A stretch of DNA of 7,334 bases from Planctomycetota bacterium (GCA_013203365.1 JABMQG010000324.1:1-7334), one strand, 5' to 3'. Shown: positions 1 to 6,895, counted from the first letter of the stretch. Translations and numbers: made by a program. Notes: generated by a model not told the origin, from the sequence alone.

Positions 1-566
1 ATAATGCGGTGCGTCACGGGATTGCCCTGACGGGGTCCGTCGTACCCTATCTTCTAGCGGGCCTGGCCTGCCTGATCGGCGGGGCGGCCGGGTCGGGGAT
101 CGGCCTTGCGCAGACGGGGATAGTCCTGGGCTTTGCGGACGGAAACGGCAGGAGCCGATATGTGGCGGCCTCATCCGTGCTTATCAGTCTGGGGGGCATA
201 CTCGGCGGCTTGGTCGGCGGAACGCTGGCGGAGACCTTTCGGTCTCTTCAGGCCGACCCGATTCGCCTGGGCCCGTTCGTATGGAACAACTGGCACTTGA
301 CGTTCGCAGTTGCGCTAGTGGCGCGGCTGTCTACGATGTTCTGGCTGGTCAGGATGCCCGATCCCAAAGCGGCGCCGGTTCGCTTGCTGGCGAGGTACCT
401 GAGTGCGAACATCTATAATGGCATACTTACCCGCCTGTTCTATTCGCTGCGGGTATTCGGGTGGCAACATCCAACCCGGTCTTCTCCTCGTCGCGACAAG
501 CCGACGGAAAAAGACCCTCGGAACACAGACCATGCGGAGCAGGCAGATAACAGCGGCCCCATATAG
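1..566 (+). CDS. MFS-type transporter, C-terminal fragment (5' end outside the window)
   Basis: The frame is open from the left edge (codon phase begins at base 3) and ends with TAG at 564-566, so only about the last 187 residues are present; the GTG at 9 is not the true start. The visible part has three hydrophobic, glycine-rich stretches typical of the last helices of a 12-helix secondary transporter: one covering GSVVPYLLAGLACLIGG and beyond, a second around SVLISLGGILGGLVGGTLAE, and a third around HLTFAVALVARLSTMFWLV. They are followed by a positively charged cytoplasmic tail of about 65 residues that ends in a polar, proline- and charge-rich stretch. The motif ADGNGRSRYVAASS just before the second helix looks like a conserved interhelix loop. 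The substrate cannot be read from this fragment. The gene converges on the larA homolog with a 53-nt gap. MFS membership rests on helix pattern and general resemblance, not on a full-length match. Confidence 0.7.
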   Translation, partial: NAVRHGIALTGSVVPYLLAGLACLIGGAAGSGIGLAQTGIVLGFADGNGRSRYVAASSVLISLGGILGGLVGGTLAETFRSLQADPIRLGPFVWNNWHLTFAVALVARLSTMFWLVRMPDPKAAPVRLLARYLSANIYNGILTRLFYSLRVFGWQHPTRSSPRRDKPTEKDPRNTDHAEQADNSGPI

Positions 567-619
567 GCCGGCAGAGTACGGGTGATGAGTATAGAGCACG
601 TTAAGTTTTACTGTAGCAC

Positions 620-1939
620 TCAGGCCCGTGAGGTAAGCAGCGTGTACGGCCCTTCCGGGAGAACGGCGATTCGGGCGTTTGGGTTGGCGGCGACGTAGCG
701 GTCGACGGCCCTTTGCAGTCGCGTGGGGGCGTCGCCGTCGCCAAGGACGGGCGTCAGGGCCAACTGTTGCTGTATCTCGGGTGGTATGCCGTCGCAGGCC
801 AGCCAGAAGCCCTCGATGCCAACTCGCTGCAACAGACGGCACTGCATCTGGAAGGCCCACTGGTCTAATTCGGTTCGATCGTCTGCGGCGATGTGTGCCA
901 GGAACCCTTGCCAGTCGTTGCACCATCGCAGTCTCAGCCGGGTATAGGCGGGGCTGCCGATCTGCTCGCCACAATGAACGATCTGCAGGAGCACACCGCC
1001 GGCCTTGATTGCCGGCAAGGCCGCGCACTGACCCTTGATGGCTTGGTAAAGGGCCTGTTCAAGAGGGTATCCCCCGCCGTTAGTGATGACCAGGTCGTAC
1101 GGCTCGCCGACTTTTGCACTGGTCCACTCGGCGACCGCTCGGCAGCCTGCGTCGTGCGCCTGGCGCAGGTCCCCGCAGTATATGCCTGCAATTTCCCCCT
1201 GGAGGGTCGTTCCCACGTTGAACAGAAAGTCGACGCCGACTGCCTGCGCGACGCGCAGGGCCTCGTCGTGGCAGGGGTTGCCGGCCAGGATGCCGTTGTC
1301 TGCGGCTGGGTGGCTGAGCACCTTGTACCCATGAAATTGCCGGATCGTGTCCAGGTCGACCAGGGCCGGGCAAACGCCCTTTCGCCCGCCGGAGAACCCG
1401 GCCATGACATGCGGCTCGACGAAGCCGGTGACGATTCGGAAGTCGGCCTCGGCGAATCGGCGGTTCACTCTGACCGGCGGATGGTCGGCGGTCGCTTCGA
1501 GCACCTGCGTGAGTGTTTCCGGCCGATCGGCGGTGTGGTCGATGACCTCTAGCCGCCGGGCGATCTCTCCGCCGACCAGGACGTCGCGTTCCTGCGGCGT
1601 GCTGGGTCTGTGCATACCCGTGCCTATGATCAACACGATCTGTGAGTCGGCAATTCCGCAGCCGTTCAAGACATCCAGGATCGACGATAGAAAGACCTTG
1701 TTGGGAACAGGGCGGGTTATGTCGCTGATCGTGATGGCGACGGTGCGGGGCTTCTTATCGGCCAGCAGGTCGGCCAATGGGGGCGAGCCGATCGGATCGG
1801 CAATCGCGGCGATCACCGCACCGCGCGGGTCGGCAATCGGGGTTGCTCCTTTGCCAGTCAAGACATCGGCCGAGGCTGGTACACGAACCCGACAGCCCGC
1901 CTTGCGGAAGAGTAATGTAACAGTCTTGGTCTTGCCCAT
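620..1939 (-). CDS. larA: LarA-family nickel-dependent 2-hydroxyacid racemase/epimerase
   Basis: The protein has 439 residues, close to the roughly 425 of Lactiplantibacillus plantarum LarA. LarA enzymes invert the C2 centre of 2-hydroxy acids by hydride transfer to a nickel-pincer nucleotide covalently bound to a lysine. Family signatures are in the right order and spacing: SDITRP (D73, R76), GTGMHRPST (H110, matching catalytic H108), EPHVMAGFSGGRKGV (H177, matching catalytic H174; K187, matching cofactor lysine K184), H203 near the nickel-ligand position H200, and YQAIKG (Q299, K302). All key positions are kept, so it should be active if the LarB/C/E cofactor genes exist elsewhere; none is here. 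The ATG at 1937-1939 is chosen over an upstream in-frame TTG (1991-1993) because family similarity begins there and a weak GAGA lies just upstream. The substrate is unknown: members act on lactate, malate, phenyllactate or gluconate. It follows ilvD by 169 nt on the same strand. Confidence 0.88.
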   Translation of the reverse strand: MGKTKTVTLLFRKAGCRVRVPASADVLTGKGATPIADPRGAVIAAIADPIGSPPLADLLADKKPRTVAITISDITRPVPNKVFLSSILDVLNGCGIADSQIVLIIGTGMHRPSTPQERDVLVGGEIARRLEVIDHTADRPETLTQVLEATADHPPVRVNRRFAEADFRIVTGFVEPHVMAGFSGGRKGVCPALVDLDTIRQFHGYKVLSHPAADNGILAGNPCHDEALRVAQAVGVDFLFNVGTTLQGEIAGIYCGDLRQAHDAGCRAVAEWTSAKVGEPYDLVITNGGGYPLEQALYQAIKGQCAALPAIKAGGVLLQIVHCGEQIGSPAYTRLRLRWCNDWQGFLAHIAADDRTELDQWAFQMQCRLLQRVGIEGFWLACDGIPPEIQQQLALTPVLGDGDAPTRLQRAVDRYVAANPNARIAVLPEGPYTLLTSRA

Positions 1940-2108
1940 GTGGTTCTCGTTGAACGCCGTCGCGCCGGGTTTTGCCGGTGGAGGCTGTGTCAAGCGGCCG
2001 GCTCGCTGGCTCGCGTGGCCCCCAGGTCGATGGGTACGCGGCCCGGCCTTTCAAAGTTGACGGCTTTCAAAACCCGCTGGTGGGAGATCATCATGATGAT
2101 ATGCGCTC
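1940..2108. other. Intergenic region between ilvD and larA (169 nt)
   Basis: On the - strand this is the larA leader. It contains a 14-nt palindrome (2087-2100) just after the ilvD stop and a perfect TTGACA (1993-1988) without a matching -10. I see no hairpin followed by a T run that would mark an intrinsic terminator, and no small gene. Confidence 0.55.
2087..2100. repeat. Perfect 14-nt palindrome ATCATCATGATGAT
   Basis: Each strand reads the same over 14 bases with no spacer. It lies 9 nt after the ilvD stop codon and about 150 nt before the larA start. It is AT-richer than its surroundings. It could be an operator for larA or a chance symmetric trinucleotide run, since the half site is two copies of ATC/ATG-like triplets. 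No function is established. Confidence 0.5.
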
Positions 2109-4022
2109 CTAATGTCTGGAGTTCTTTTTCCCATCGGCTTTGGCCAACTGTTTCCAGTCCAGGATAGCCCCGGTATCGGCGGAGGTGGCCATGGCGGCGT
2201 ATCGGGCGAGATAGCCTGTGGCGAAGCGTGGCTTGTGCGGCTTGTAGGTCTTGCGCCGGCGTGCGAACTCGGCGGTGGAGACCTTTGCGTTGAGGGTTTG
2301 GGCCGTCGCCAGGTCGATTTCGATGATATCGCCGTTCCGAAGCAGCCCAATCTCACCGCCGGCGGCGGCCTCGGGTGCGACGTGGCCTATGCAGGCCCCG
2401 GCCGTGCCTCCGCTGAACCGCCCGTCGGTGATAAGGGCGCACTTATCGCCCAGGCCCGCGCCCTTGATGTAGCTGGTGGGCGCGAGCATTTCCTGCATAC
2501 CGGGGCCGCCTCGTGGGCCTTCATTGCGAATGACGACCACGTCGCCGGGTTTGACCTTTCCTTGGAGAATGCCTTCGCAGGCTTCTTCCTGGCTCTCGAA
2601 GATGCGGGCCGGGCCGCTGTGGACGTACATTGCGGGATCGACCCCTGCCAGCTTCACAATCGCGCCGTCGCGGGCGATGTTGCCGTGCAGCACGACCAGG
2701 CCGCCCTGCTTGGTAAAGGCGTTGGCGGTCGGGCGGATGACGTCGGTGGGATCGAACCCGTCGGCGTAGTTGTCTTTCGGCGTCGCGGGCGCCTTGCCGG
2801 CCGGCGGCGATGCGAGGTCGTTGCGAACCTGCGAGACGGTCTTTCCGCTTGGCACCCAGCCGGCGGCGACGAGCTGCCTGGCGGCCTGACTCGTTCGCCC
2901 GTTTCGCAGGCTGTAGGCGGCGATATTGTCGCCCAGGGTCTTGCCGGTGACGGTCATTGCATCCTCCATGACCAGGCCGGGCCTGTCCTTGACCAATTGG
3001 CCCAGGATGGTGTGGATACCACCGGCGCGGTGGATGTCCTGCATGTGGTAAATCTTGCCTTGCGGTGTAGCCGAAGGCGCGACCCGGCAGATGTTCGGGA
3101 CCTTCTTGCTGATTGTGTCGATGTCTTTCAGCGTGAAAGCCACTGCCGCCTCGTGCGCCATCGCCAGCAGGTGCAGGGCCGTGTTTGTGCTGCCGCCCAT
3201 GGCCATATCGAGGACCATGGCGTTATGGAACGCATTGCGAGTGCAGATGTTCCTGGGCAGGAGTGCGTATTTATCGCTGCAGCCGACCTTGGCCCATTCC
3301 TGCGCCATCTTGACTGCCCGCTCGGCTGCGGAGCGGTACAGTTGCATTCGGGCCGGCGAGGTGGCCAGCAGGGAACCGCTTGTGGGAATCGCCATGCCCA
3401 AGGCCTCGCCGAGGCAGTTCATGCTGTTTGCGGTGAACATGCCGCTGCACGAACCGCAACCAGGGCATGCGCGGTTCTCCACTAGCTTCAGCGTCCGGTC
3501 GGTTATTTGCCGTCTTTGATGCTTGGCCACGGCATAGAAGACGTCGATCAGGTCCGTCTCGGTGCCGTCGGGCAGCCGGCCGGCCTCCATGGGCCCTCCG
3601 CTGACGAACACCGTGGGGATGTTGCATCGCAGTGTACCCATGTACATGCCTGGGATGATCTTGTCGCAGTTGGGCACGCAGATGACGGCGTCGAAACAGT
3701 GGGCGTTAATCATGGCCTCCACGGAGTCGGCGATAATCTCCCTGCTGGGCAGGCTGTATTTCATGCCGGTGTGGCCCATGGCGATTCCGTCGCATATCCC
3801 GATGGTATTGAACACGAACGGCACGCCGCCGGCACGCCGGACGGCCTGTTTGATGTACTCGCCGACCATGTCCAGGTGCGCGTGGCCAGGGATGATATCG
3901 GTGTAACTGTTGCAGACGGCGATGAAAGGTTTTCGCATGTCCGGGTCGGTAAGGCCGATCGCCTTGAGCAAACTGCGGTGAGGCGCCCGCTCTGGGCCTG
4001 TCTTGATCGTGTCGCTTCGCAT
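2109..4022 (-). CDS. ilvD: Dihydroxy-acid dehydratase (IlvD/Edd family)
   Basis: This 637-residue cytosolic iron-sulfur enzyme dehydrates 2,3-dihydroxy-isovalerate and -methylvalerate to the 2-keto acids of valine and isoleucine synthesis. Visible motifs are NSYTDIIPGHAHL (38-50), GICDGIAMGHTGMKYSLPSR (75-94), PNCDKIIPGM (cluster C119, metal-binding D120/K121), CPGCGSCSGMFTANSMNCL (186-204), MGGSTNT (275-281), GPRGGPGMQEM (502-512) and DGRFSGGT (533-540, with the presumed catalytic serine S537). The PGH variant at the first motif and SGGPMEAG resemble the E. coli-type enzyme rather than the short PCN type. A poorly conserved stretch (about 366-427) sits where E. coli IlvD also has a long linker. 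The ATG at 4020-4022 is chosen over a TTG one codon upstream because AGGAG lies 6 nt before the ATG and only 3 nt before the TTG. A sugar-acid dehydratase role is possible, but the sequence reads as genuine IlvD. Confidence 0.88.
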   Translation of the reverse strand: MRSDTIKTGPERAPHRSLLKAIGLTDPDMRKPFIAVCNSYTDIIPGHAHLDMVGEYIKQAVRRAGGVPFVFNTIGICDGIAMGHTGMKYSLPSREIIADSVEAMINAHCFDAVICVPNCDKIIPGMYMGTLRCNIPTVFVSGGPMEAGRLPDGTETDLIDVFYAVAKHQRRQITDRTLKLVENRACPGCGSCSGMFTANSMNCLGEALGMAIPTSGSLLATSPARMQLYRSAAERAVKMAQEWAKVGCSDKYALLPRNICTRNAFHNAMVLDMAMGGSTNTALHLLAMAHEAAVAFTLKDIDTISKKVPNICRVAPSATPQGKIYHMQDIHRAGGIHTILGQLVKDRPGLVMEDAMTVTGKTLGDNIAAYSLRNGRTSQAARQLVAAGWVPSGKTVSQVRNDLASPPAGKAPATPKDNYADGFDPTDVIRPTANAFTKQGGLVVLHGNIARDGAIVKLAGVDPAMYVHSGPARIFESQEEACEGILQGKVKPGDVVVIRNEGPRGGPGMQEMLAPTSYIKGAGLGDKCALITDGRFSGGTAGACIGHVAPEAAAGGEIGLLRNGDIIEIDLATAQTLNAKVSTAEFARRRKTYKPHKPRFATGYLARYAAMATSADTGAILDWKQLAKADGKKNSRH

Positions 4023-4064
4023 CAATAACTCCTATGTTTCAAAGACGTGGGATGTAAACAGAGG

Positions 4065-4093
4065 ATTTTATCCATTGGGTGGCGAGAAGTGAA
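4065..4093 (-). promoter_or_regulatory. Candidate sigma70-like promoter for ilvD
   Basis: Read on the - strand, TTCACT (4093-4088, 4/6 match to TTGACA) is followed after exactly 17 nt by TAAAAT (4070-4065, 5/6 match to TATAAT). Transcription would begin near 4058, leaving a leader of about 36 nt with an AGGAG ribosome binding site before the ATG at 4022. It would allow ilvD to be expressed apart from the two upstream genes. It is a match by eye only. Confidence 0.45.
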
Positions 4094-4146
4094 GCGATCA
4101 TCGAAACAATCGGCGTTGTTGGCGGGCATGTCCGCGGCTGCGGTTC

Positions 4147-4482
4147 CTATCGGCCGTTTTCAAGGTAATTGACGGCGTCGGCCATAGAGGGGAAGCTCTC
4201 GATGGTGGTCAGGACGTAGTTTGTCGTGGCGGTGTCGCGTAGCCGACGGATTTCATTGAACTGCGGGTCATGGCTGAGCCGGCGGAGGTCATCGAGGCCC
4301 TCGTAGGCGATCAGCCCGCAGTAGGCCTGGGTGCAGTTGCCCATGTGGACGTAGCGGGTCAGGCCGTACAGCAGCACGCGGGCGTTCATGCGGTCGAGGA
4401 TTGGTTGGACCAGTCTAAGATACTCGGCGTAGACGGCCTCTTGACCTGGTATAACGTCGAAAAGATTCAGCACCACGATCAC
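4147..4482 (-). CDS. Small dimeric alpha/beta-barrel (ferredoxin-like) domain protein, function unknown
   Basis: This 111-residue protein shows no signal peptide or membrane segment. The predicted pattern is a short strand (MIVVLNLFDVIPG), a helix (about 14-32), two strands with an aromatic-rich turn (about 34-60), a helix (DLRRLSHDPQFNEIRRLRD, about 64-82) and a last strand (NYVLTTIESF). This order fits the small dimeric alpha+beta barrel superfamily (DUF1330-, NIPSNAP- or EthD-like), whose members often bind or transform small molecules or occur as accessory subunits. I cannot assign a substrate or a specific family. The start is GTG at 4480-4482, with GGGAG 7 nt upstream. It lies 79 nt downstream of the metallophosphoesterase and 124 nt upstream of ilvD on the same strand, so co-transcription with the former is possible. 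Coding is supported by the ribosome binding site, GC-rich third positions and a plausible globular composition. Confidence 0.7.
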   Translation of the reverse strand: MIVVLNLFDVIPGQEAVYAEYLRLVQPILDRMNARVLLYGLTRYVHMGNCTQAYCGLIAYEGLDDLRRLSHDPQFNEIRRLRDTATTNYVLTTIESFPSMADAVNYLENGR

Positions 4483-4561
4483 GATAATGCTCCCGCTGCT
4501 CTCCTATGCTGCCGATTGGGCACCTACCATACGAACGCAGGGCGTTCTTGGCAAGGCCGAT

Positions 4562-5338
4562 TCACGCCCGGACGAGCCGAATGATCGGGATTTCCGGCCG
4601 GCAGTTGATGCGGACGGGCATCGCCACCACGCCTACGCCTCGCGAGATGTACACCGGGCAATGTGGGCCGGCAACGAGACCTCGGGCGTATTTTTTATGA
4701 TGCGTTCGCGTCATGATCGATCGGCCGGCCAAGACAATCTGGCCTCCATGCGTATGCCCGCTGATGATCAGATCGACTCGCAAGTCGCCATCGAGACATT
4801 CTGCTTGGTCGGGGCTGTGGCTCATCAGGATGACAGGTTCGGCCCCGTCCAGACCGGCCAGTGCCCGGCCAAGGTCCGCCCTGCCGGAGATAAGGTCGTC
4901 CACGCCGGCGATGACCAGACCGGCGCCACCGACGGCAACACGGCGGTGGGCATTGATCAGAACGTCGATGCCGCACCGGCGATACTCCTTCGCCGCCGTT
5001 TGGTGGCCGGCGAAGTATTCATGATTGCCCAGACAGCCTAGTATTCCCAACGGGGCGTGAAGACCGGCGAGCAACTCGGCGCAGGAGCCGATCTGAGATA
5101 CGCTGCTGTTGACCATATCACCCAACAGGCAAATAAGGTCCGGGCACTGTGCGTTGACCTGCTCGATCACGCATGAGGTGTACTCGTCCCCGACGAATCG
5201 CCCGTAATGCAGGTCGGTGATCAACGCAAGGCGAAGGCCGATTATCGCCTCGGCAAGGCCGGCGATGGGCAGTGACACCTCATGAATGTCGATGGGGGTG
5301 TTTTTGTCCGGCCGGCCCCAAAGTACGTGCAACTTCAT
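4562..5338 (-). CDS. Calcineurin-like metallophosphoesterase (YaeI/YkuE-like)
   Basis: The 258-residue protein carries the full two-metal phosphoesterase signature in order: ITDLHYG (D42, H44), LLGDMV (D74), GNHE (N105, H106), MSHSPD (H174) and SGHTHGGQ (H195, H197). These residues bind the dinuclear metal centre. The SHSPD and GHTHGGQ forms are typical of the YaeI/YkuE group of phosphodiesterases, which act on phosphodiester or lipid-linked substrates. Many relatives have an N-terminal membrane helix or Tat signal. Here the 40 residues before the first motif show neither, so the protein is probably soluble or peripheral. The ATG at 5336-5338 is preceded by GGGAGG at 4-5 nt; an upstream in-frame TTG actually overlaps that ribosome binding site and is rejected. 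It is the first gene of the leftward run and is divergent from the lipoprotein gene. The substrate is not deducible. Confidence 0.88.
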   Translation of the reverse strand: MKLHVLWGRPDKNTPIDIHEVSLPIAGLAEAIIGLRLALITDLHYGRFVGDEYTSCVIEQVNAQCPDLICLLGDMVNSSVSQIGSCAELLAGLHAPLGILGCLGNHEYFAGHQTAAKEYRRCGIDVLINAHRRVAVGGAGLVIAGVDDLISGRADLGRALAGLDGAEPVILMSHSPDQAECLDGDLRVDLIISGHTHGGQIVLAGRSIMTRTHHKKYARGLVAGPHCPVYISRGVGVVAMPVRINCRPEIPIIRLVRA

Positions 5339-5616
5339 CGCGCCTCCCAAGAACGAACGAATGGGGCAGGAGGTCTTGCCGCCGGCTCGGCCATTTTCAC
5401 ATGCGAGGTATCGGCATTGGCATAGCGATCGGGCCGGCGATCGATCAGACTGACTGCTTGATTTAGCATGATGAAATCATCCTACGCGTGCTTGGTTCCG
5501 GCGGCAAGCAAGCTTATTCAACCGGCAAGGTCTTGACAAATTCGTTTTCGGGTTGAGAATTAGGCGGTTCCGTTCGCCCGGCATAGGGTCGGACCAGATA
5601 ACCTGAGGAGACTGCC
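5339..5616. other. Divergent intergenic region (278 nt)
   Basis: This region separates the leftward metallophosphoesterase gene from the rightward lipoprotein gene and must hold control signals for both. A good promoter candidate for the rightward genes lies at 5533-5560. I see no convincing -10/-35 pair for the leftward gene. A short inverted repeat, GATGA-AA-TCATC (5470-5481), is the only symmetrical element that stands out. No open reading frame with a ribosome binding site is visible. Confidence 0.6.
5533..5560 (+). promoter_or_regulatory. Sigma70-like promoter for the lipoprotein/TPR genes
   Basis: A perfect -35 hexamer TTGACA (5533-5538) is followed after 16 nt by GAGAAT (5555-5560), a 4/6 match to TATAAT. 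This would start transcription near 5567 and give a leader of about 50 nt ending in a strong ribosome binding site (GAGGAG, 7 nt before the ATG at 5617). The -10 match is modest, so the call is tentative. Confidence 0.5.
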
Positions 5617-6087
5617 ATGACCATAGGGAAGCAATTGGCGTTGGCCGGATTGCTGATCGGCTCGGTTCTGGCCGGCTGTAACGATAGGCGAATGATCGAC
5701 ACGGGCGATTCGGGTAGGCGGGAAGTCGCGGCGCCGGATGTGTTGGTTGCCCGGGCAAGCTCGCCGGTTACGGACCTGGCCGTGCCTTTGGGATTCAAGC
5801 TGGATGAGAAGAACTCCCGTTCCATGGCCACCGTGGGTATCAGGTCGGTGGAGCACCGTTATACCGGCCGGGCCGACAAATGGGCCGTGGGCCGATTTTT
5901 CAAGAGGCAAATGCCCCTTGCCCAGTGGACTCTGCTGTCCGACAGGATGAGTGAAGGCACGATTCACTTGACGTTCAGTAACGGCAGAGAGCTTTGCGAG
6001 CTAGAGATTGGCGACCGAGCCTTGTACGGTACTGTAATTTGGGCGAACATATATCCCACGGCCAGGTCCTCGGGCGCCCCCCGATAA
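5617..6087 (+). CDS. Small lipoprotein of unknown function
   Basis: The protein has 156 residues and a clear lipoprotein signal peptide: a charged start (MTIGK), a hydrophobic core (LALAGLLIGSV) and the lipobox LAGC with the lipidated cysteine at 21. The residue after the cysteine is Asn, not Asp, which in E. coli would favour the outer membrane. After a polar linker (22-52) comes a compact domain (about 55-146), with GFKLDEKNSR, a tyrosine/glycine turn (HRYTG), a helix (KWAVGRFFKRQM), a tryptophan (W104) and strands (TIHLTF, CELEI, YGTVIWANIYP). This order suggests a small alpha/beta fold. I do not recognise a named family. The ATG has GAGGAG 7 nt upstream. The downstream membrane TPR gene starts 24 nt after the stop, so the two are probably co-transcribed and may act together in the envelope. 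Confidence 0.82.
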   Translation: MTIGKQLALAGLLIGSVLAGCNDRRMIDTGDSGRREVAAPDVLVARASSPVTDLAVPLGFKLDEKNSRSMATVGIRSVEHRYTGRADKWAVGRFFKRQMPLAQWTLLSDRMSEGTIHLTFSNGRELCELEIGDRALYGTVIWANIYPTARSSGAPR

Positions 6088-6111
6088 ACAGGTGATAGCG
6101 GAGGTTTGATT

Positions 6112-6846
6112 TTGAAAGCGACGCGTCGTCATGATCTGAAAGAAAACGAGTTAGCCAGGGACTTGGGCAGGGCCGGCGAGTTCATTCGAAGATACCTTCA
6201 ATGGCTGGTCGGCGGCTTGGTGGCGATTGTAGTGATTATCGCCATAATCTTTTACGCAAGCCATCGCAGGCAGGCGGACCGCCAGGAGCACTGGCAGCGA
6301 TTCGCCGCCCTGTCTGCAATTGCCGAGACACCGAGGAGCGATATTGCGGGACTTCGTCTTCTGGCCGAACAGACCCCTCAAAAGGCGCTGGCCGCCTGGG
6401 CGTACGTGAAGCTTGGCGAGTCGATCTATAGTGAGCTGCGCCAACGGCATTGCGAATTGGACGAACAGGCTCGGCAGATACTGAAGGACGAGGCCAGGGA
6501 GGCCTTTACCACGGTCTTGTCGCAATACGGCGTTTACAGCGAGGCGGTTGGCCAGGCCAACCTGGGATTGGCCAGGCTGGCGGAAAACGACGGCCAATTC
6601 GACGCCGCCCGAGAAGCATACCAGCAAGTGCTCGATTCGGGTTCGAGGGCAGGGTTGCTGGCTTTGCAACAGGCAGGAGCGAAGCTGCAGCAGTTGAAAA
6701 ACACGCCCAGGCACGTGGAGTTTGCCGCCAGCGCGCCGGCCGAATCGGCACCAGAACAGGTTCCGGCGGCGGATACGCAGCCGGCGGATGAGGCCGGGGC
6801 GCCCCATACCCGCCCCACCACCGGCCCGGCGGCGCAACTGGGCTGA
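6112..6846 (+). CDS. Membrane-anchored TPR-like protein (YfgM-like architecture)
   Basis: The 244-residue protein has a charged N-terminus (KATRRHDLKENELARDL), one transmembrane helix (about 31-49, WLVGGLVAIVVIIAIIFYA) and an alanine-rich helical part (52-200). The clearest repeat is at about 147-180 (GQANLGLARLAENDGQFDAA followed by REAYQQVLDSG), a typical TPR hairpin; residues 77-140 look like weaker repeats. It ends in a low-complexity Ala/Pro/Glu/Thr tail (about 204-244). With positive charges before the helix, the bulk should lie outside the cytoplasm. This layout matches YfgM-type proteins, which assist envelope protein handling, but similarity to YfgM itself is not proven. The start is TTG at 6112-6114: GGAGG (6100-6104) lies 7 nt before it, whereas the in-frame TTG at 6106 is only 1 nt from that site. 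It is likely co-transcribed with the lipoprotein gene. Confidence 0.8.
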   Translation: MKATRRHDLKENELARDLGRAGEFIRRYLQWLVGGLVAIVVIIAIIFYASHRRQADRQEHWQRFAALSAIAETPRSDIAGLRLLAEQTPQKALAAWAYVKLGESIYSELRQRHCELDEQARQILKDEAREAFTTVLSQYGVYSEAVGQANLGLARLAENDGQFDAAREAYQQVLDSGSRAGLLALQQAGAKLQQLKNTPRHVEFAASAPAESAPEQVPAADTQPADEAGAPHTRPTTGPAAQLG

Positions 6847-6881
6847 TAAGGAATAATCTGCTGAATTAGCCGCAAATCAAC

Positions 6882-6895
6882 CTTGCATATGCAAG
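6882..6895. repeat. Perfect 14-nt palindrome CTTGCATATGCAAG
   Basis: A perfect dyad without spacer lies 121 nt before the corrinoid gene start. It contains TTGCAT (6883-6888), which is at the right distance (16 nt) to act as the -35 box for the extended -10 at 6902-6910. A dyad over a -35 element is the usual arrangement of a dimeric regulator site, so an operator is a reasonable inference. Confidence 0.55.

Noticed and set aside
567..619. Possible bidirectional terminator between the convergent transporter and larA genes
   Set aside because: The 53-nt gap shows no stable hairpin followed by a T run on either strand; only a TTTTA patch without a stem.
315..1028. 237-codon open frame on - spanning the transporter end and larA
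   Set aside because: Arg-rich translation, overlaps two better-supported genes in other frames, no domain.
893..1552. 219-codon open frame on + opposite larA
   Set aside because: Antisense shadow of the larA homolog; no ribosome binding site and no family motif.
1988..1993. Perfect TTGACA on the - strand upstream of larA
   Set aside because: No acceptable -10 hexamer 16-18 nt downstream (only GC-rich sequence), so not called a promoter. The overlapping TTG is also rejected as the larA start because it has no ribosome binding site and adds residues outside the family.
2112..3485. 457-codon open frame on + opposite ilvD
   Set aside because: It lies entirely antisense to a well-supported ilvD, has no recognisable domain and a low-complexity Gly/Val/Asp/Ala-rich translation typical of a GC-rich shadow frame.
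4110..4146. GCGGGCATGTCCGC hairpin after the small barrel gene
   Set aside because: Stem of four solid pairs with a tight loop and no following T run on the - strand; not a credible intrinsic terminator.
5470..5481. Inverted repeat GATGA-AA-TCATC in the divergent region
   Set aside because: Arms of only 5 nt; such a repeat is expected by chance in a region of this size, so it is noted but not claimed as an operator.
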